From the NCBI RefSeq assembly GCF_963678635.1, contig NC_087065.1, positions 16,976,458 through 17,040,457 of the forward strand: 64,000 nt of DNA, given 5' to 3'. Positions 1 through 9,099 of the stretch are shown here, in pieces. How positions within the stretch are numbered: position 1 is the first letter of the stretch; every line of letters begins with the position of its first letter. The notes under the pieces were generated by a model, which saw nothing but the letters and a program-made list of their open reading frames with translations, was not told where the DNA came from and ran no database searches. Made by a program: the position numbers and the translations under genes. The stretch is from Symsagittifera roscoffensis. Lineage: Eukaryota; Xenacoelomorpha; Acoela; Convolutidae.

Positions 1-1765
1 AAATGTCTGCAAATCCTGCTGTTTCGGCAAGTTTGCGTAAGTTTTGGTCAATTGATTGTCTTTGTATCGTGTCCATTTGTGTTAATAATTCTTGGAATTG
101 TTGTGTTCTAATGTGATGTTGTATATAGGATTTTGAATATATTCCAATTGATTGTAAGTCAATATTTGGGTTTCGAACAATAGCTCTAATGCTTTTAGGT
201 GAAAATTTTTTGAGTGATTGCATTAATGTAGGATATGGGGTAAGAAGGTAATATTTATCTTCATCAGGGTTCAGTTGTACTACATTGTGGCTATTTTCTG
301 ATCCACATGGGACTGCGGTATCCCAGAAATAGGTTCGTCTTGAAAGTGTGTCAACGAAGTGTACTTTATTCTTATAAAAAATAGGGATTCTTTTATAGCA
401 TCGTTTATCTTCAAAAACATATAGTGGTGATACTTTTTTGGTACAGGTATAAAACCATAAAATGTTTCCTTCATAGTCTAAAAAATTTGATCTATTGCCT
501 GATAATAAATATCCTGCGTAGGGTATTTTTAATACTGCTAATGCAAGTGATTGTAGGATTTGTGTTCTTTCTAATTCGCATAGTTGGTGAAGTGTTTCTA
601 ATTCAGAGAGTGACATTTCTTGAAAAATTCGGCTAATTGTGTAGTCTAATTTCATTTTTATTTTTCCAGTGGTCATGTCGAATCCTTTTTCGTATTCAAC
701 TAATATTTCAGAGTATTGTGTTTTGTGAAGTGGGTTTCTGTATTTACATGCAAGTTCTGTTTCTTGATATATTTGAAAACGTGTCAATTTATTTTCTATA
801 TTGTGTATGTTCCTAAAATTAGAACTTTGTTTTCGTGATGGGTTTACTTGTTCATATGGAATGGACTGTATAAAATATTTTTCGTGAAATTTTATCATAC
901 GAGCGTGTATTTTTGCTACTTGAAATGTTGTACATGTGTCTTCGGGGAACCAAACAATTGTTGCTTGTGTTCGTGTTGTAGGGTCACAATAGCCTTGATC
1001 GTTTTTACAAGGTAATCTAATTCCTTGATAGATCATTGTGTTGTCTGATAAATCGCGTGTGAGTTGTATTTTTTCGAGTTGTTTTTTCCAATCGAAAAAC
1101 ATTATTTCTTGATATCCTTTATTTTTTGTGTCTGCTTTGCAGTTTGATGGGTTATTTATACCAATATGTGGTATCCAGTGTTTATCGTGTATGTCATAAG
1201 TTAATCTTCCGTGTGCGCCGTTGTATGGATATTTTTCGTCTAGTTTTATATGTCCTTGATATCTTTCAAGTTCTGCTTGATGTACAGAATCTGAAAAAAC
1301 TTGGAAATATACTAAATTTCTATCTGTGTTTTTATTTTTTGTGATATTTAGTCTGAGTAACTCGTTTTTACAATCTTCGGGATTGAGATGTAAAAGTCGC
1401 TCTATATTACTCTGGTAGAATGATTCGTGGTCAAGTCGGTTTTTGTTTCCATTTGAGACTTGTGAACAATGTACTTTCTTTTCAGAAAATGTTGCTGTGA
1501 ATTTATATCCTATAACTGTTGTTGCTCGGGCTTTTGAATAAAGTGTCGCTATTACATTTGTTGTTTCTATGGCTTGTGGTTCTGTTTCGCATTGTGATAC
1601 TTGATTTATTGCATATTTGTGTAGTGTTTTTCGCTCGTTTTCGTCACAATCGTAAAGTGTTACTAATAAGTCTTTGGGTCCTGTGCGGGGGGAAGGGTTT
1701 ATGTTTTGATTGGAGGTTACTAGAAAAAAGAGTTGGAGAAAAATCAATATTTTTAGAATATACAT
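1..1765 (-). CDS. Envelope-like glycoprotein, partial (continues left of window)
   Basis: Open for 588 codons from an ATG at 1765-1763 to the window edge with no stop. The first about 20 residues form a signal peptide: a short start, then a hydrophobic run rich in Ile, Leu and Phe ending near VTSNQ. The rest is a cysteine-containing, Asn/Thr/Lys-rich protein with sequons of the N-I-T and N-R-S kind, as expected of a secreted or membrane glycoprotein. The position downstream of Gag and protease on the same strand suggests an envelope gene of an LTR element. No transmembrane anchor is visible, but the C-terminus lies outside the window. The start overlaps by 13 bases the stop of the upstream frame (1755-1753). 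I cannot assign the fusion-protein class; the envelope role is inferred from the signal peptide and context. Confidence 0.55.
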   Translation of the reverse strand, partial: MYILKILIFLQLFFLVTSNQNINPSPRTGPKDLLVTLYDCDENERKTLHKYAINQVSQCETEPQAIETTNVIATLYSKARATTVIGYKFTATFSEKKVHCSQVSNGNKNRLDHESFYQSNIERLLHLNPEDCKNELLRLNITKNKNTDRNLVYFQVFSDSVHQAELERYQGHIKLDEKYPYNGAHGRLTYDIHDKHWIPHIGINNPSNCKADTKNKGYQEIMFFDWKKQLEKIQLTRDLSDNTMIYQGIRLPCKNDQGYCDPTTRTQATIVWFPEDTCTTFQVAKIHARMIKFHEKYFIQSIPYEQVNPSRKQSSNFRNIHNIENKLTRFQIYQETELACKYRNPLHKTQYSEILVEYEKGFDMTTGKIKMKLDYTISRIFQEMSLSELETLHQLCELERTQILQSLALAVLKIPYAGYLLSGNRSNFLDYEGNILWFYTCTKKVSPLYVFEDKRCYKRIPIFYKNKVHFVDTLSRRTYFWDTAVPCGSENSHNVVQLNPDEDKYYLLTPYPTLMQSLKKFSPKSIRAIVRNPNIDLQSIGIYSKSYIQHHIRTQQFQELLTQMDTIQRQSIDQNLRKLAETAGFADI

Positions 1766-2160
1766 GTGTATGATAATCCTGAGTATGGGTTATAAAATGT
1801 GATGTAACCAATTGTCTTTTTGGTATATCTGTCGTATTTGTATATTACTTCAGTTGTTATAAATGGTGGTGGTAGGGATTGAGCTGTTATATTTGGTGGA
1901 TTTAATGGATAGGGATGTTGAGTAATGTTGTTTAATTTAACCGTGATTTCAAATTTTAATTGTAGACTATTCTGTTGGAGTATTTGGATGTTATGAGCAC
2001 GAATGTCTTCGTGAATGTCTTGTCTATATTGTAGTCTATTTAGTGCCCAGTTGTGGAGTCGGTTATTTCTAGGTGTTGTCCAAATAATGGTGGAGGTGCT
2101 GTGAATGTATTCCAGTCTAGTCTTAAAGGAATATTTGTTGATGATTGTTTTCGATATCTA
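1753..2160 (-). CDS. Open frame of about 135 codons without ATG, upstream of envelope frame
   Basis: This minus-strand frame is free of stops from just below an in-frame TAG near 2160 to the TAA at 1755-1753, and contains no ATG. It includes a hydrophilic stretch with Trp-Thr-Thr-Pro and a HNWALNRLQYRQDI-like run, then a Pro/Asn-rich part and an aromatic end near YNPYSGLSYTCIF. It overlaps the preceding Pro/Ser-rich frame at 2040-2160, so the two may be one protein interrupted by a single-base shift, or be joined by frameshifting or splicing. I do not recognise the product. Confidence 0.35.
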
Positions 2161-2934
2161 GCGTCGAGATTATTTGGGAAATTTAAGTTAAAAGGTGGTG
2201 GTGAAATCTGGCTTATTGATGGTGTTGATGGTAGTGATAATGTTTCTGGTAGTGATGAGGATGTTGTTGTATCCGTAGAAATATCTATTGGATCATTGAT
2301 TAAATTTGGTTCACCTTGTGTGAATGAATGTGTTGTCCAATATGGTAGTCGTGATGTTTGGTTTGTAGGGTTAAAGGGATTTTCACGTATTTGTTCAGAT
2401 GTTGGTGTTGAACCTAAGTAATTTGAGGGTAGGCTTGAGGTGCTACGTTGTGAAAGAAGCGTAGGGGTTTCTGGTAATATACCAATGGGGTTTTCTGGAG
2501 TACCTTGTGATGTGGATTGGGGTATATCAAAATGAACTAGGGGAGTTTGAAAATTTCTGTTTCGTCGAGGATGTATAATTTGTCTATTTATTTCTACTGT
2601 ATTTTGGTTTTGACTAGGATTTCGTATTCTACTTAATTCTTGTGGTAATGTTGGGTATAAGTTATATGTTGGTTCACTTAGAGGTGCTTGTCGTTGAACC
2701 GGTTCTAGTGGTTCTGATAAGCGAGCGTGTCGTTCTTCAAAGGTATATGGGTTATCTTGAAAGGAAATTCGTGTAGATAATTGGGGGTTTTGGGTAATTG
2801 AAGGTGGTGTTGGGTTTTCCTGGGATGATGTCGGTGAAGACTGACTGTGTGATTGTTGGTTAGCAATTTTTGATGGTTTTTGATCTATTCTTTTAGTGAA
2901 AAAATTTATGTTTATTGTAGTATTCTTCTAGAAA
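2040..2934 (-). CDS. Long Pro/Ser/Thr/Gln-rich open frame without ATG
   Basis: About 297 codons are open on the minus strand between a TAG near 2934 and the TAA at 2042-2040. The translation is hydrophilic and low in complexity, rich in Pro, Ser, Thr, Gln and Asn, with an internal basic patch (HPRRNRN). There is no ATG, so translation would require readthrough, frameshifting or a spliced leader exon. The length of the open frame in AT-rich DNA argues that it was recently coding. I do not recognise a domain. A mucin-like or capsid-accessory role would be a guess. Confidence 0.35.
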
Positions 2935-3076
2935 AAGAATTAGGAGGATTGTTGCTAGGGCGAATGTGATAATTGCTTTCTTTAAACATTTGCATATTGT
3001 CAAGATGAGAGATGATAGAAATGTTATAAAAATTACAAATAGTTAGAAAATATCTGTTTTCTAAAAATGGTTCGTA

Positions 3077-3307
3077 TCATTTAGATAAGTTTTGTGAATC
3101 GTACCTGTGGATATAGTCAATAGCTTTTGAAAGCTGGAGGTATAGTTCAAATACGGAATAGAAAATTAAAAAAATATTGCAAAAAATGATTAAGATTATT
3201 ACAAAAGATTCAAAGGTATCAAAAAGAAATATGATGAAAGGTTTAAATATTGTGAAAAAGTTTGCGAGAATGTTTAGAATTATGGTAACTGGTCGAGAGA
3301 AGAGCAT
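3077..3307 (-). CDS. Small hydrophobic ORF (76 aa)
   Basis: ATG-initiated ORF at 3307-3077. Residues from about 5 to 58 are almost continuously hydrophobic (Ile, Leu, Phe, Val), enough for two membrane spans, followed by a short charged tail. It lies in the gap where pol would normally follow protease. AT-rich DNA yields Phe/Ile/Leu-rich frames by chance, so this may not be a gene. Confidence 0.2.
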   Translation of the reverse strand: MLFSRPVTIILNILANFFTIFKPFIIFLFDTFESFVIILIIFCNIFLIFYSVFELYLQLSKAIDYIHRYDSQNLSK

Positions 3308-3375
3308 TTAAGAAATGGCTTCTCGATCGAATATTTTTTGTTGTTTGAGGCAATTTTCAAGTGTGGTCGAATTAT

Positions 3376-3810
3376 TTATTGGTTTTTTGACAAGTGGGTC
3401 GAGTTTTGGGAAAAATTGTTGGGGGCAAATTTTATGGTGATCGGGAGGTCTTCTTTGTCTTTATTTTCATTTGTCAAATGATCTGGGGTATTTTTGAGAT
3501 TTTTATACTTTAGGCTTTTTTCATTACTTTTTATATTATTTATGGATAATTCTTTGTCAAGAATTGTTGATTGGCAAATATCTAACAATTGGAGTATATT
3601 ATTAACGCGGTAAGCTACTTCATTTATAGGTGAAATTGTAGCATTCGTTTCACAATATCCTAAAAGTCCTAAGGGTAATGTTACTTGATATGGTGTATTA
3701 TTATACACGTGTAATGAAATGATGTCGGAATTCTTGTTTTTCGAATGTTTTATGGATGAGATCATAATTTCGAAAAATTTGTGAATAGTCTTAAATTCGA
3801 AGTCTGACAT
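3376..3810 (-). pseudogene. Protease-to-RT connector of a Ty3-like Pol, truncated
   Basis: A 144-aa frame starting MSDFEFKTIHKF. Residues about 35 to 75 contain a motif of the LPLGLLGYCETNATISP kind, followed by a predicted helical stretch. I associate this type of sequence with the segment between the retropepsin and RT palm of Ty3/mdg4-group Pol proteins. It lies just downstream of the protease in the same frame as the protease C-terminal piece, with in-frame stops near 3958, 3895 and 3859. After the C-terminal SKNQ the frame stops and no RT follows. Confidence 0.45.
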
Positions 3811-3957
3811 AAAAAGTTGTTGTTTATTTTGACTTTTATTTTACTGGTGAACTTGTTTTATTGAAAAATTATATATATTTCCTGATAGTGGTTTCAGGTG
3901 TTTCCGTTGTTGATTGTAAATGGGGTAAAATTTTGAGAAGAATGGTGGTTGTTTGTT

Positions 3958-4340
3958 TCATTTTCGGAAGAATGTTATGGCTGTATTTTTTGTTTTTGTG
4001 TACTTGTCTTTGATATGTATTTTACTATTTAAGATGTTGATTGATGGTATATATTTAGATATAAATTGTATGCCAATGATATTGTGTTTAACATCGGTAA
4101 TTTGAAATATTTGTTTAAATGGTTTGTTTAAAATTTTGTTTTGTTCCATTGTTCTCGTGGGGAGAAGAAATAATTGGATTTTTTTCCATAATTTACTAAT
4201 GTTGATCCTTGTGCTGTTGCTAATTTACTAGAGGTTTCGAGAGGTGTTAATTTTGGGTGCAATGTTTTGATTTCATTCCATGTGGGAATATTAATTATAT
4301 TTGATTCTGCTCCTGAGTCAATTAAAAAAATCATTTTCAA
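3958..4340 (-). pseudogene. Retropepsin-like aspartic protease, frameshifted
   Basis: Encodes a hydrophobic strand followed by the catalytic triad FLIDSGAESNII (4340-4128 frame), then a flap-like ATAQGSTLVNYGK. The C-terminal part, with FQITDVKHNIIGIQFISKY equivalent to the ILG-type strand of retropepsins, is read in another frame (4149-3958), so a frame break lies between about 4149 and 4128. The N-terminal part is in the same frame as Gag. The enzyme would process the Gag and Pol polyproteins. Catalytic Asp, Ser and Gly are all present; the break makes this copy nonfunctional unless frameshifting occurs. Confidence 0.7.
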
Positions 4341-4451
4341 GATCTGGTGGTTGAAATTCTTTGTTTCTTGGGCTTTCTGAGAGAAATCGGATTGTCCAAT
4401 TTTTTTTCTTGGTTGTTCTTTTTGTATATTTTGATAAATATGTTTTGTGTT

Positions 4452-6598
4452 TCAGCATTGTGTTTCGTCTTTTTTATCGGGTTTAATTATCGTGTTAATT
4501 CTGTTTACTTCTTGTGTAGCTTGTGTAGTATCACTGGGTCCAATATAGTAATTGTGAAGGAGTTCCAATTGTTTTTCATATATATGTGAAGTAAATGGTT
4601 GTTCATATATAATAGGTTCATAGTCGTTTTCGACTGTTATCATATTTACAGAGATGGTATTATCTGTATCACCTTCTGTATCTGACGATTCACAATTTAT
4701 ATGATTTAGTTGTTGTTCGTTACTTCCTGTGTCATCAATACCTGGGGGGTCTGAAGTTGTTTCTTCATTTGTCTGCACTTGATTAATGTGTCTTTGATGT
4801 TTTGGTGTGCTACTTCTGTATCGATGTTTAGAATCAGGATAACGGTTATTGTTCCTGTGTGGTGACTGGGAATAATTTCTGTATCGATTATTGTAACTTG
4901 AGTTTCGATTTTGTAAATTGTTTCGTGATCTGTTTTGATAATTATAGTTTGATCTGTGATAGTTTGATCTATTATATGAATTATTCCTTGATCGATTGTT
5001 CGGGTAATTCTGATTTCGATTGTTTGAATAACTTCTATTGCTATTATGTGAATAGTTTCTATTTCTGTTGTATGATGAGTTTCGTGATTGATTATTGGAG
5101 TAGTGTCTATTCCTTGGGTTTGATTGGGAACTGGATCCAGAAACAAATTCTGTTGTATTGGAATTCGATTGTGAATAGTTATTTTGGTTATTTTGGCTAT
5201 TCGATCGGTTATATCCATTTTGTGAGAAATTTCGTGTATTACTTCGTTCGGGTGATCTACCTCTAAAACTTGAGTTATATGGTGATTGATTCCTTGTGTA
5301 ATCTGATTTGCTCGGAAGTGGTTTTCCTGAACTGTTATTACTATATGTATTTTTGTTTGGTAGATTTTGGTCTTTTTTCATGTATTGATAGAATGATTTA
5401 TTTGGTTCTTTGTGCTTTTGAGGTTTATTCTGATTGTCTTGTTGTTTTTGTCTACATTCGGAAGTACTGTGTCCGTATCGTCAGCAACATTTACACCATT
5501 TTTTGAAGGATGGTTTGCCTTTAAAGTTTGGATGTTTTTCGTAGATATTTAGTATTTCAGTGATTTTTTCAATCAGGTTTGTGTCTGATTCTTGTATGTT
5601 ATTTATATGCGTAGTATTTGTTTCAATTCGATTAACATATTGTAGTTTTAGATTTTCTGTTTCTTCGAAATTCATTGTGATTTCTATTTGTTCTAGTTTA
5701 TCTACTAATTTTCGAAAATCTAAATCTGGTTCTTGAATTGAGGAAGGATGAGATGCTTTATTTTTTATAGCTATTTTCCTCAATTGAGGTGTTAAGGTCA
5801 TCATTAAAATTTCTGTCATTTTTGTGTTTTTGTAATCATGTGTATTAAGTGAATATGCTTTTCGAACTAGTGTTTCGATTCGTACTGCTAATTAATTAAT
5901 TGTTTCATTTGGTAGTCTGCGGATTTTGTTGCATAAAACTGTTTGATGTTGTTTGTTTCTTTCAGAATCAAACAATTTTGAAATTTCTTGTGTGGATCTT
6001 TTCCAGTCTGATTTTATTTCTATGGGTAATACTGAAAACCATTTTTGAGCTGCGCCATCTAGGGTTGTTTGTATTAATGCTGAGCGTCTATGTATCCAAA
6101 TTTGATGTAGTGGCGTGTTAATTGGTTCGGGCGTATTAATTAAATTTGCTGTTACTGCATTTAGATAATCTTCTATAGTATATTCAGGGTCTGTTCCTGT
6201 GAATACCATCGATGGTTTTTTTGATGTTATTGATGATCCACCCATGAGGTATGGATTCATAGTCATCTGTAGTGATGCTGCGGCATTTGGCATTTGTGAA
6301 AAATAAGAAAGTTGATTTTTTGTGATTTCATGTTGCTGCAGGTAATAGGGAAGCGGTATTTCATTTTGCATTTGTGTTGGTTGATAAGAATGCATTAACA
6401 TTGGGTTTTGTAATTGTATTGGTTGAGAAGATTGTGTGTTAAATGGGTTTTGTATATGCGTTTGTTGTGGATTTTGTATATCTGTTGGGTTTTGTGGGTA
6501 AATTTTCATATTTTGAGATGGTTGAGATCGTCGCCGTCTTTGTGTGCAATATTCTTTAGTATATGATGCAAAAATATCTGGTTGGTGATAATCATCTT
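4452..6598 (-). pseudogene. Gag (capsid and nucleocapsid) of a Ty3-like element, with in-frame stops
   Basis: One frame runs from a TAA near 6598 to a TGA at 4454-4452 and on into the protease. The ATG at 6509 is preceded by about 30 open codons with an Arg-rich patch. A Pro/Gln/Asn-rich N-terminus with repeated QNP-type blocks is followed by a capsid motif FTGTDPEYTIEDYL and by AQKWF, typical of retrotransposon Gag. In-frame stops occur at 5894-5892 (TAA) and 5483-5481 (TGA). The second falls inside a CX2CX4HX4C zinc knuckle (5481 region), at one of the X positions. Beyond it is a long Asn/Ser/Arg/Tyr-rich tail (about 200 residues), probably RNA-binding. The Gag would form the particle and package RNA. 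Either point mutations have killed this copy or the TGA codons are read through. Confidence 0.7.
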
Positions 6599-6756
6599 AA
6601 TCAGATTATAAATAGTTTGTATTATATGGTGTATGTTGTTTATTTTTATTTTGTTGGTGTAGGTTGTGGATTATCTGGAAAATTTACTGAATTGGTCGAT
6701 GTTTTTGGGAGATTTCAATAATGGGAACATACGTGGTTTAAATTTTGTGTATTTTT

Positions 6757-7119
6757 TCAGGGAGGTTGGTTTGTTCTTGGTTTGTGAGCATAATTATAAT
6801 TATGTTCTGCAAAAGTGTTTCTTGTGAACGGTTTTTGTGTTTTTGACGGTTTTGTCATTGGTCTATACGTTTGATAGTCCATATGTGAATATTTTGGAGC
6901 AACCAAAGGTTTCACGGTTGATTGTAAGGTTACATGTGTTAGTGATGTATTTGTATTCCTTGGTGTTGTCAGATTGGGGTGTATTGGTGAAATACTCTGT
7001 TGTGTAGTTGTTGCTGTTGTTTGGACGATTTCTTCATTTATGAAGTGTGGTGGTGTTTGAATATCTTGTTGTGTAAGATTTCTGGTTCCATTGAGGTTTT
7101 CATTATGTATGACCGTCAA
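6757..7119 (-). CDS. Thr/Pro/Asn-rich frame between first ORF and Gag
   Basis: A 120-codon open frame without ATG (first possible start is TTG) that begins within a few bases of the end of the 292-aa ORF and one base back in phase. It is rich in Thr, Pro, Gln and Asn with basic patches near the C-terminus (KPSKTQKPFTRNTF). It may be the C-terminal continuation of the upstream ORF after a single-base change or a -1 frameshift. No domain recognised. Confidence 0.3.
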   Translation of the reverse strand: MTVIHNENLNGTRNLTQQDIQTPPHFINEEIVQTTATTTQQSISPIHPNLTTPRNTNTSLTHVTLQSTVKPLVAPKYSHMDYQTYRPMTKPSKTQKPFTRNTFAEHNYNYAHKPRTNQPP

Positions 7120-7121
7120 AT

Positions 7122-8000
7122 TTAAACTGTTATTTCGTGTATAAGGTAAAAAGTATTATAATTCAATGGTGTTGCATCAATGGTTAATGGTACTACTTTT
7201 ACATAATATCTGTGAAAAGGTATTGTGCTTATTGCTTGACTCGAGATAGCTTGTGAAATATTTAGAAATGCTGGATGAGACCAGTCAGGGTCCCAAACGT
7301 AATCTGATTGTTCTGAAAGAACAGTGTCGTCATTGGTATTTTGAGGTCTGAAATTTTTTCTTGCTTGTGAAATTAAATCTAAATTGTGGGTGAAATAATC
7401 AATTATAAACCATGCTAAAATCTTTTGTAAATCATGTTTAGTGTTTTGTGAAACATCTTCTTTAGTGAAATTTTCGCGAATGATATGTAGGTATATTGAA
7501 AATACTGTGATTTCATTTCTTACTTTTGTATATTTGGATGTTTCGGTTGGTGATATACTTTGAACTTCTGTTTTTTCTAATATAGATATATAACTATATA
7601 TTGTTGCAAAAACTTCGTTAGTGAATATGGAGTTTGCTCTTTGTGAATTATGATATTGTATGCTTTTGATATACTCTAGGAATACTTTTGAAAATTCTAA
7701 TTCAAAATTGTCTGTTTGAATTACGTATTTACGATGGGCTGTATTTGGTGTGCTGAATTCTATGGTGTAGATTCCATATTGTTGTGTTAGATTACATATG
7801 TCTTTCAAGTAATGTTCAATAATTTGTCTTTTGATTTTTACATCTGGGAATTTTGCTTTGCATGGGCTGATTCCTGGTTCAAACAAATTTACGAGTAAGT
7901 TCTTGCAAAAATCGTGTTGAGCTCTATCATCGAGTGAATCTATAAGAAAGGGAAGAACTGCTTCGTCATCTGGACTTTCGTCACTTTGAGTGTGGCTCAT
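7122..8000 (-). CDS. Unrecognised 292-aa ORF at 5' end of the retroelement module
   Basis: Intact ATG-initiated ORF, the longest complete one on this strand in the first 10 kb. The N-terminus is acidic (many Asp and Glu in the first 25 residues). The body is mixed alpha-type with no low-complexity runs and contains WDPDW near residue 235. There is no zinc knuckle, signal peptide or membrane span. It is the first gene in reading order, in the place where some retroelements carry a matrix or accessory protein. It is in the same frame as Gag, separated from it by about 500 bp including a different frame. Function unknown. Confidence 0.5.
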   Translation of the reverse strand: MSHTQSDESPDDEAVLPFLIDSLDDRAQHDFCKNLLVNLFEPGISPCKAKFPDVKIKRQIIEHYLKDICNLTQQYGIYTIEFSTPNTAHRKYVIQTDNFELEFSKVFLEYIKSIQYHNSQRANSIFTNEVFATIYSYISILEKTEVQSISPTETSKYTKVRNEITVFSIYLHIIRENFTKEDVSQNTKHDLQKILAWFIIDYFTHNLDLISQARKNFRPQNTNDDTVLSEQSDYVWDPDWSHPAFLNISQAISSQAISTIPFHRYYVKVVPLTIDATPLNYNTFYLIHEITV

Positions 8001-8480
8001 TTTTTTGTTTGATGACTGTTAATATATAACTATCGATGTGTCTAATTGGTTGATTCCAATTATACAAGTGTACTAGTTTGTTTTTTTATTGCTTTTTTAT
8101 TCTACTTTTTCCTCTTTTTGATGAATTTGAAGTTGTTTCTGAGTCGGAAAAATATAATTGATCACGGATGAGACAATTCTATCGAATGATTCTTTTAGTT
8201 TGTATAGTTTGTCTAAACGTTTGGCTTCTGATCCAGAAAATGCGTTTTTTTTGAAAATCTTTTTCGTGTGATTTGTTTTTGTTTATTTATAATTTTTCTT
8301 TTTATTGTTTGTCGTTTTGTTCTAATGTATCCAACTGTTTGTGAATGAGGTGTGATTACAAGATCGTAATTTTTGTTATCTATTTCACAATTGTGTAAAA
8401 CGATTGTTTGTTTATTTCTTTAATTTTTGAATGACATAAGGTTTAGGATGAGGGATGCAAGAAGTTGTTAGTTATTTCTA
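8001..8480. other. AT-rich stretch upstream of the first retroelement ORF
   Basis: No coding frame or repeat stands out. By position it would be 5' leader of the minus-strand element. Confidence 0.3.
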
Positions 8481-8499
8481 TTTCCTTAGACTGTTTGTC

Positions 8500-9080
8500 C
8501 TTACGACTTTTTGGTTAACTTAACCTGGGTCTTTTTGTTCAGGGTTGGAGAGAAAAGTATATCGATTCCGGAGAATGATGTTCTACTTTCTCGTGGCTAG
8601 TCTAAGTTAAGGTGTTAACTTACTTAATCTTACTTAGGGGTAGTGATTGTGTTCAAGGGTTGGAGAAGAGTAAATCGATCCACAAGGTTCAGGTATAATT
8701 AGAACGCAAGCAGTTCATTAGATACTATTTTAAACTTACTAAGTCTAAGATCTATCCTGGGTCTGGTAAGAGGAGGCTTCAAGTGAAGGGTGAATAACCG
8801 AAGTTCTTCACTGTTTATCTTATTTTGAATGGTTAAATTTATTTTAAAATTTCTATTAGTCCTGGGTCTTTTGAAAAGGTTGAATAGTGAATCGACGTTT
8901 GAGGTCGTTAGACACTTGCTAAGTGGGTGGGGGAGAACAAAATTGTTCTTTTTGATCCAAGGATAGGCCTTGATGATCAGATTTTAAATTTAGTGAGATA
9001 GAAAATTTATAAAGATCCAAGGATAAGCCTTGATGATCTGATTTTTCTAAAATTAAGTGAAATTCTAAGTTTAAAATGGT
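8500..9080 (-). repeat. Short degenerate repeats in probable retroelement leader
   Basis: Several short motifs recur. A ttcagggttggagagaaaag-like motif with a following atcgat occurs near 8540 and again near 8650. CCTGGGTCT occurs near 8526, 8757 and 8861. A block gatccaaggata(g/a)gcctt followed by gatgatc occurs at about 8957 and 9016, 58-59 bases apart. There are no long ORFs. The location just upstream of the first ORF of the minus-strand element suggests leader or LTR sequence, possibly structured RNA. Confidence 0.4.
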
Positions 9081-9099
9081 TTAAATTTATTTAATAAAA

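Larger units (their letters stand above)
1..8000 (-). mobile_element. LTR-retroelement-like module: Gag, protease, envelope-like, no visible RT
   Basis: Nearly all coding signal in this 8 kb lies on the minus strand. In reading order: an unrecognised 292-aa ORF (8000-7122), a short second frame, a Ty3/mdg4-type Gag with zinc knuckle, a retropepsin with DSGA, the segment that normally links protease to reverse transcriptase, a hydrophobic ORF, two proline/serine-rich frames, and a long frame with signal peptide cut by the window edge. Gag and protease share one frame broken by three stop codons, while the envelope-like frame is open for all 588 visible codons. I found no RT, RNase H or integrase signature between protease and envelope. 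This could be an internally deleted element, an element with unusual gene order whose pol lies left of the window, or a composite. LTRs cannot be paired because the left side is missing. Confidence 0.7.

Noticed and set aside
2053-2421. 122-aa plus-strand ORF, Gly/Val/Asp-rich
   Set aside because: It is the complement of the Pro/Ser/Thr-rich minus-strand frame, whose strand agrees with Gag and protease.
4706-5218. 170-aa minus-strand ORF rich in Ile, Thr and His
   Set aside because: Out-of-frame shadow of the Asn/Ser/Arg-rich Gag tail, produced by the same repetitive codons.
4859-5266. 135-aa plus-strand ORF rich in Tyr, Cys and Phe
   Set aside because: Antisense shadow of the same Gag tail.
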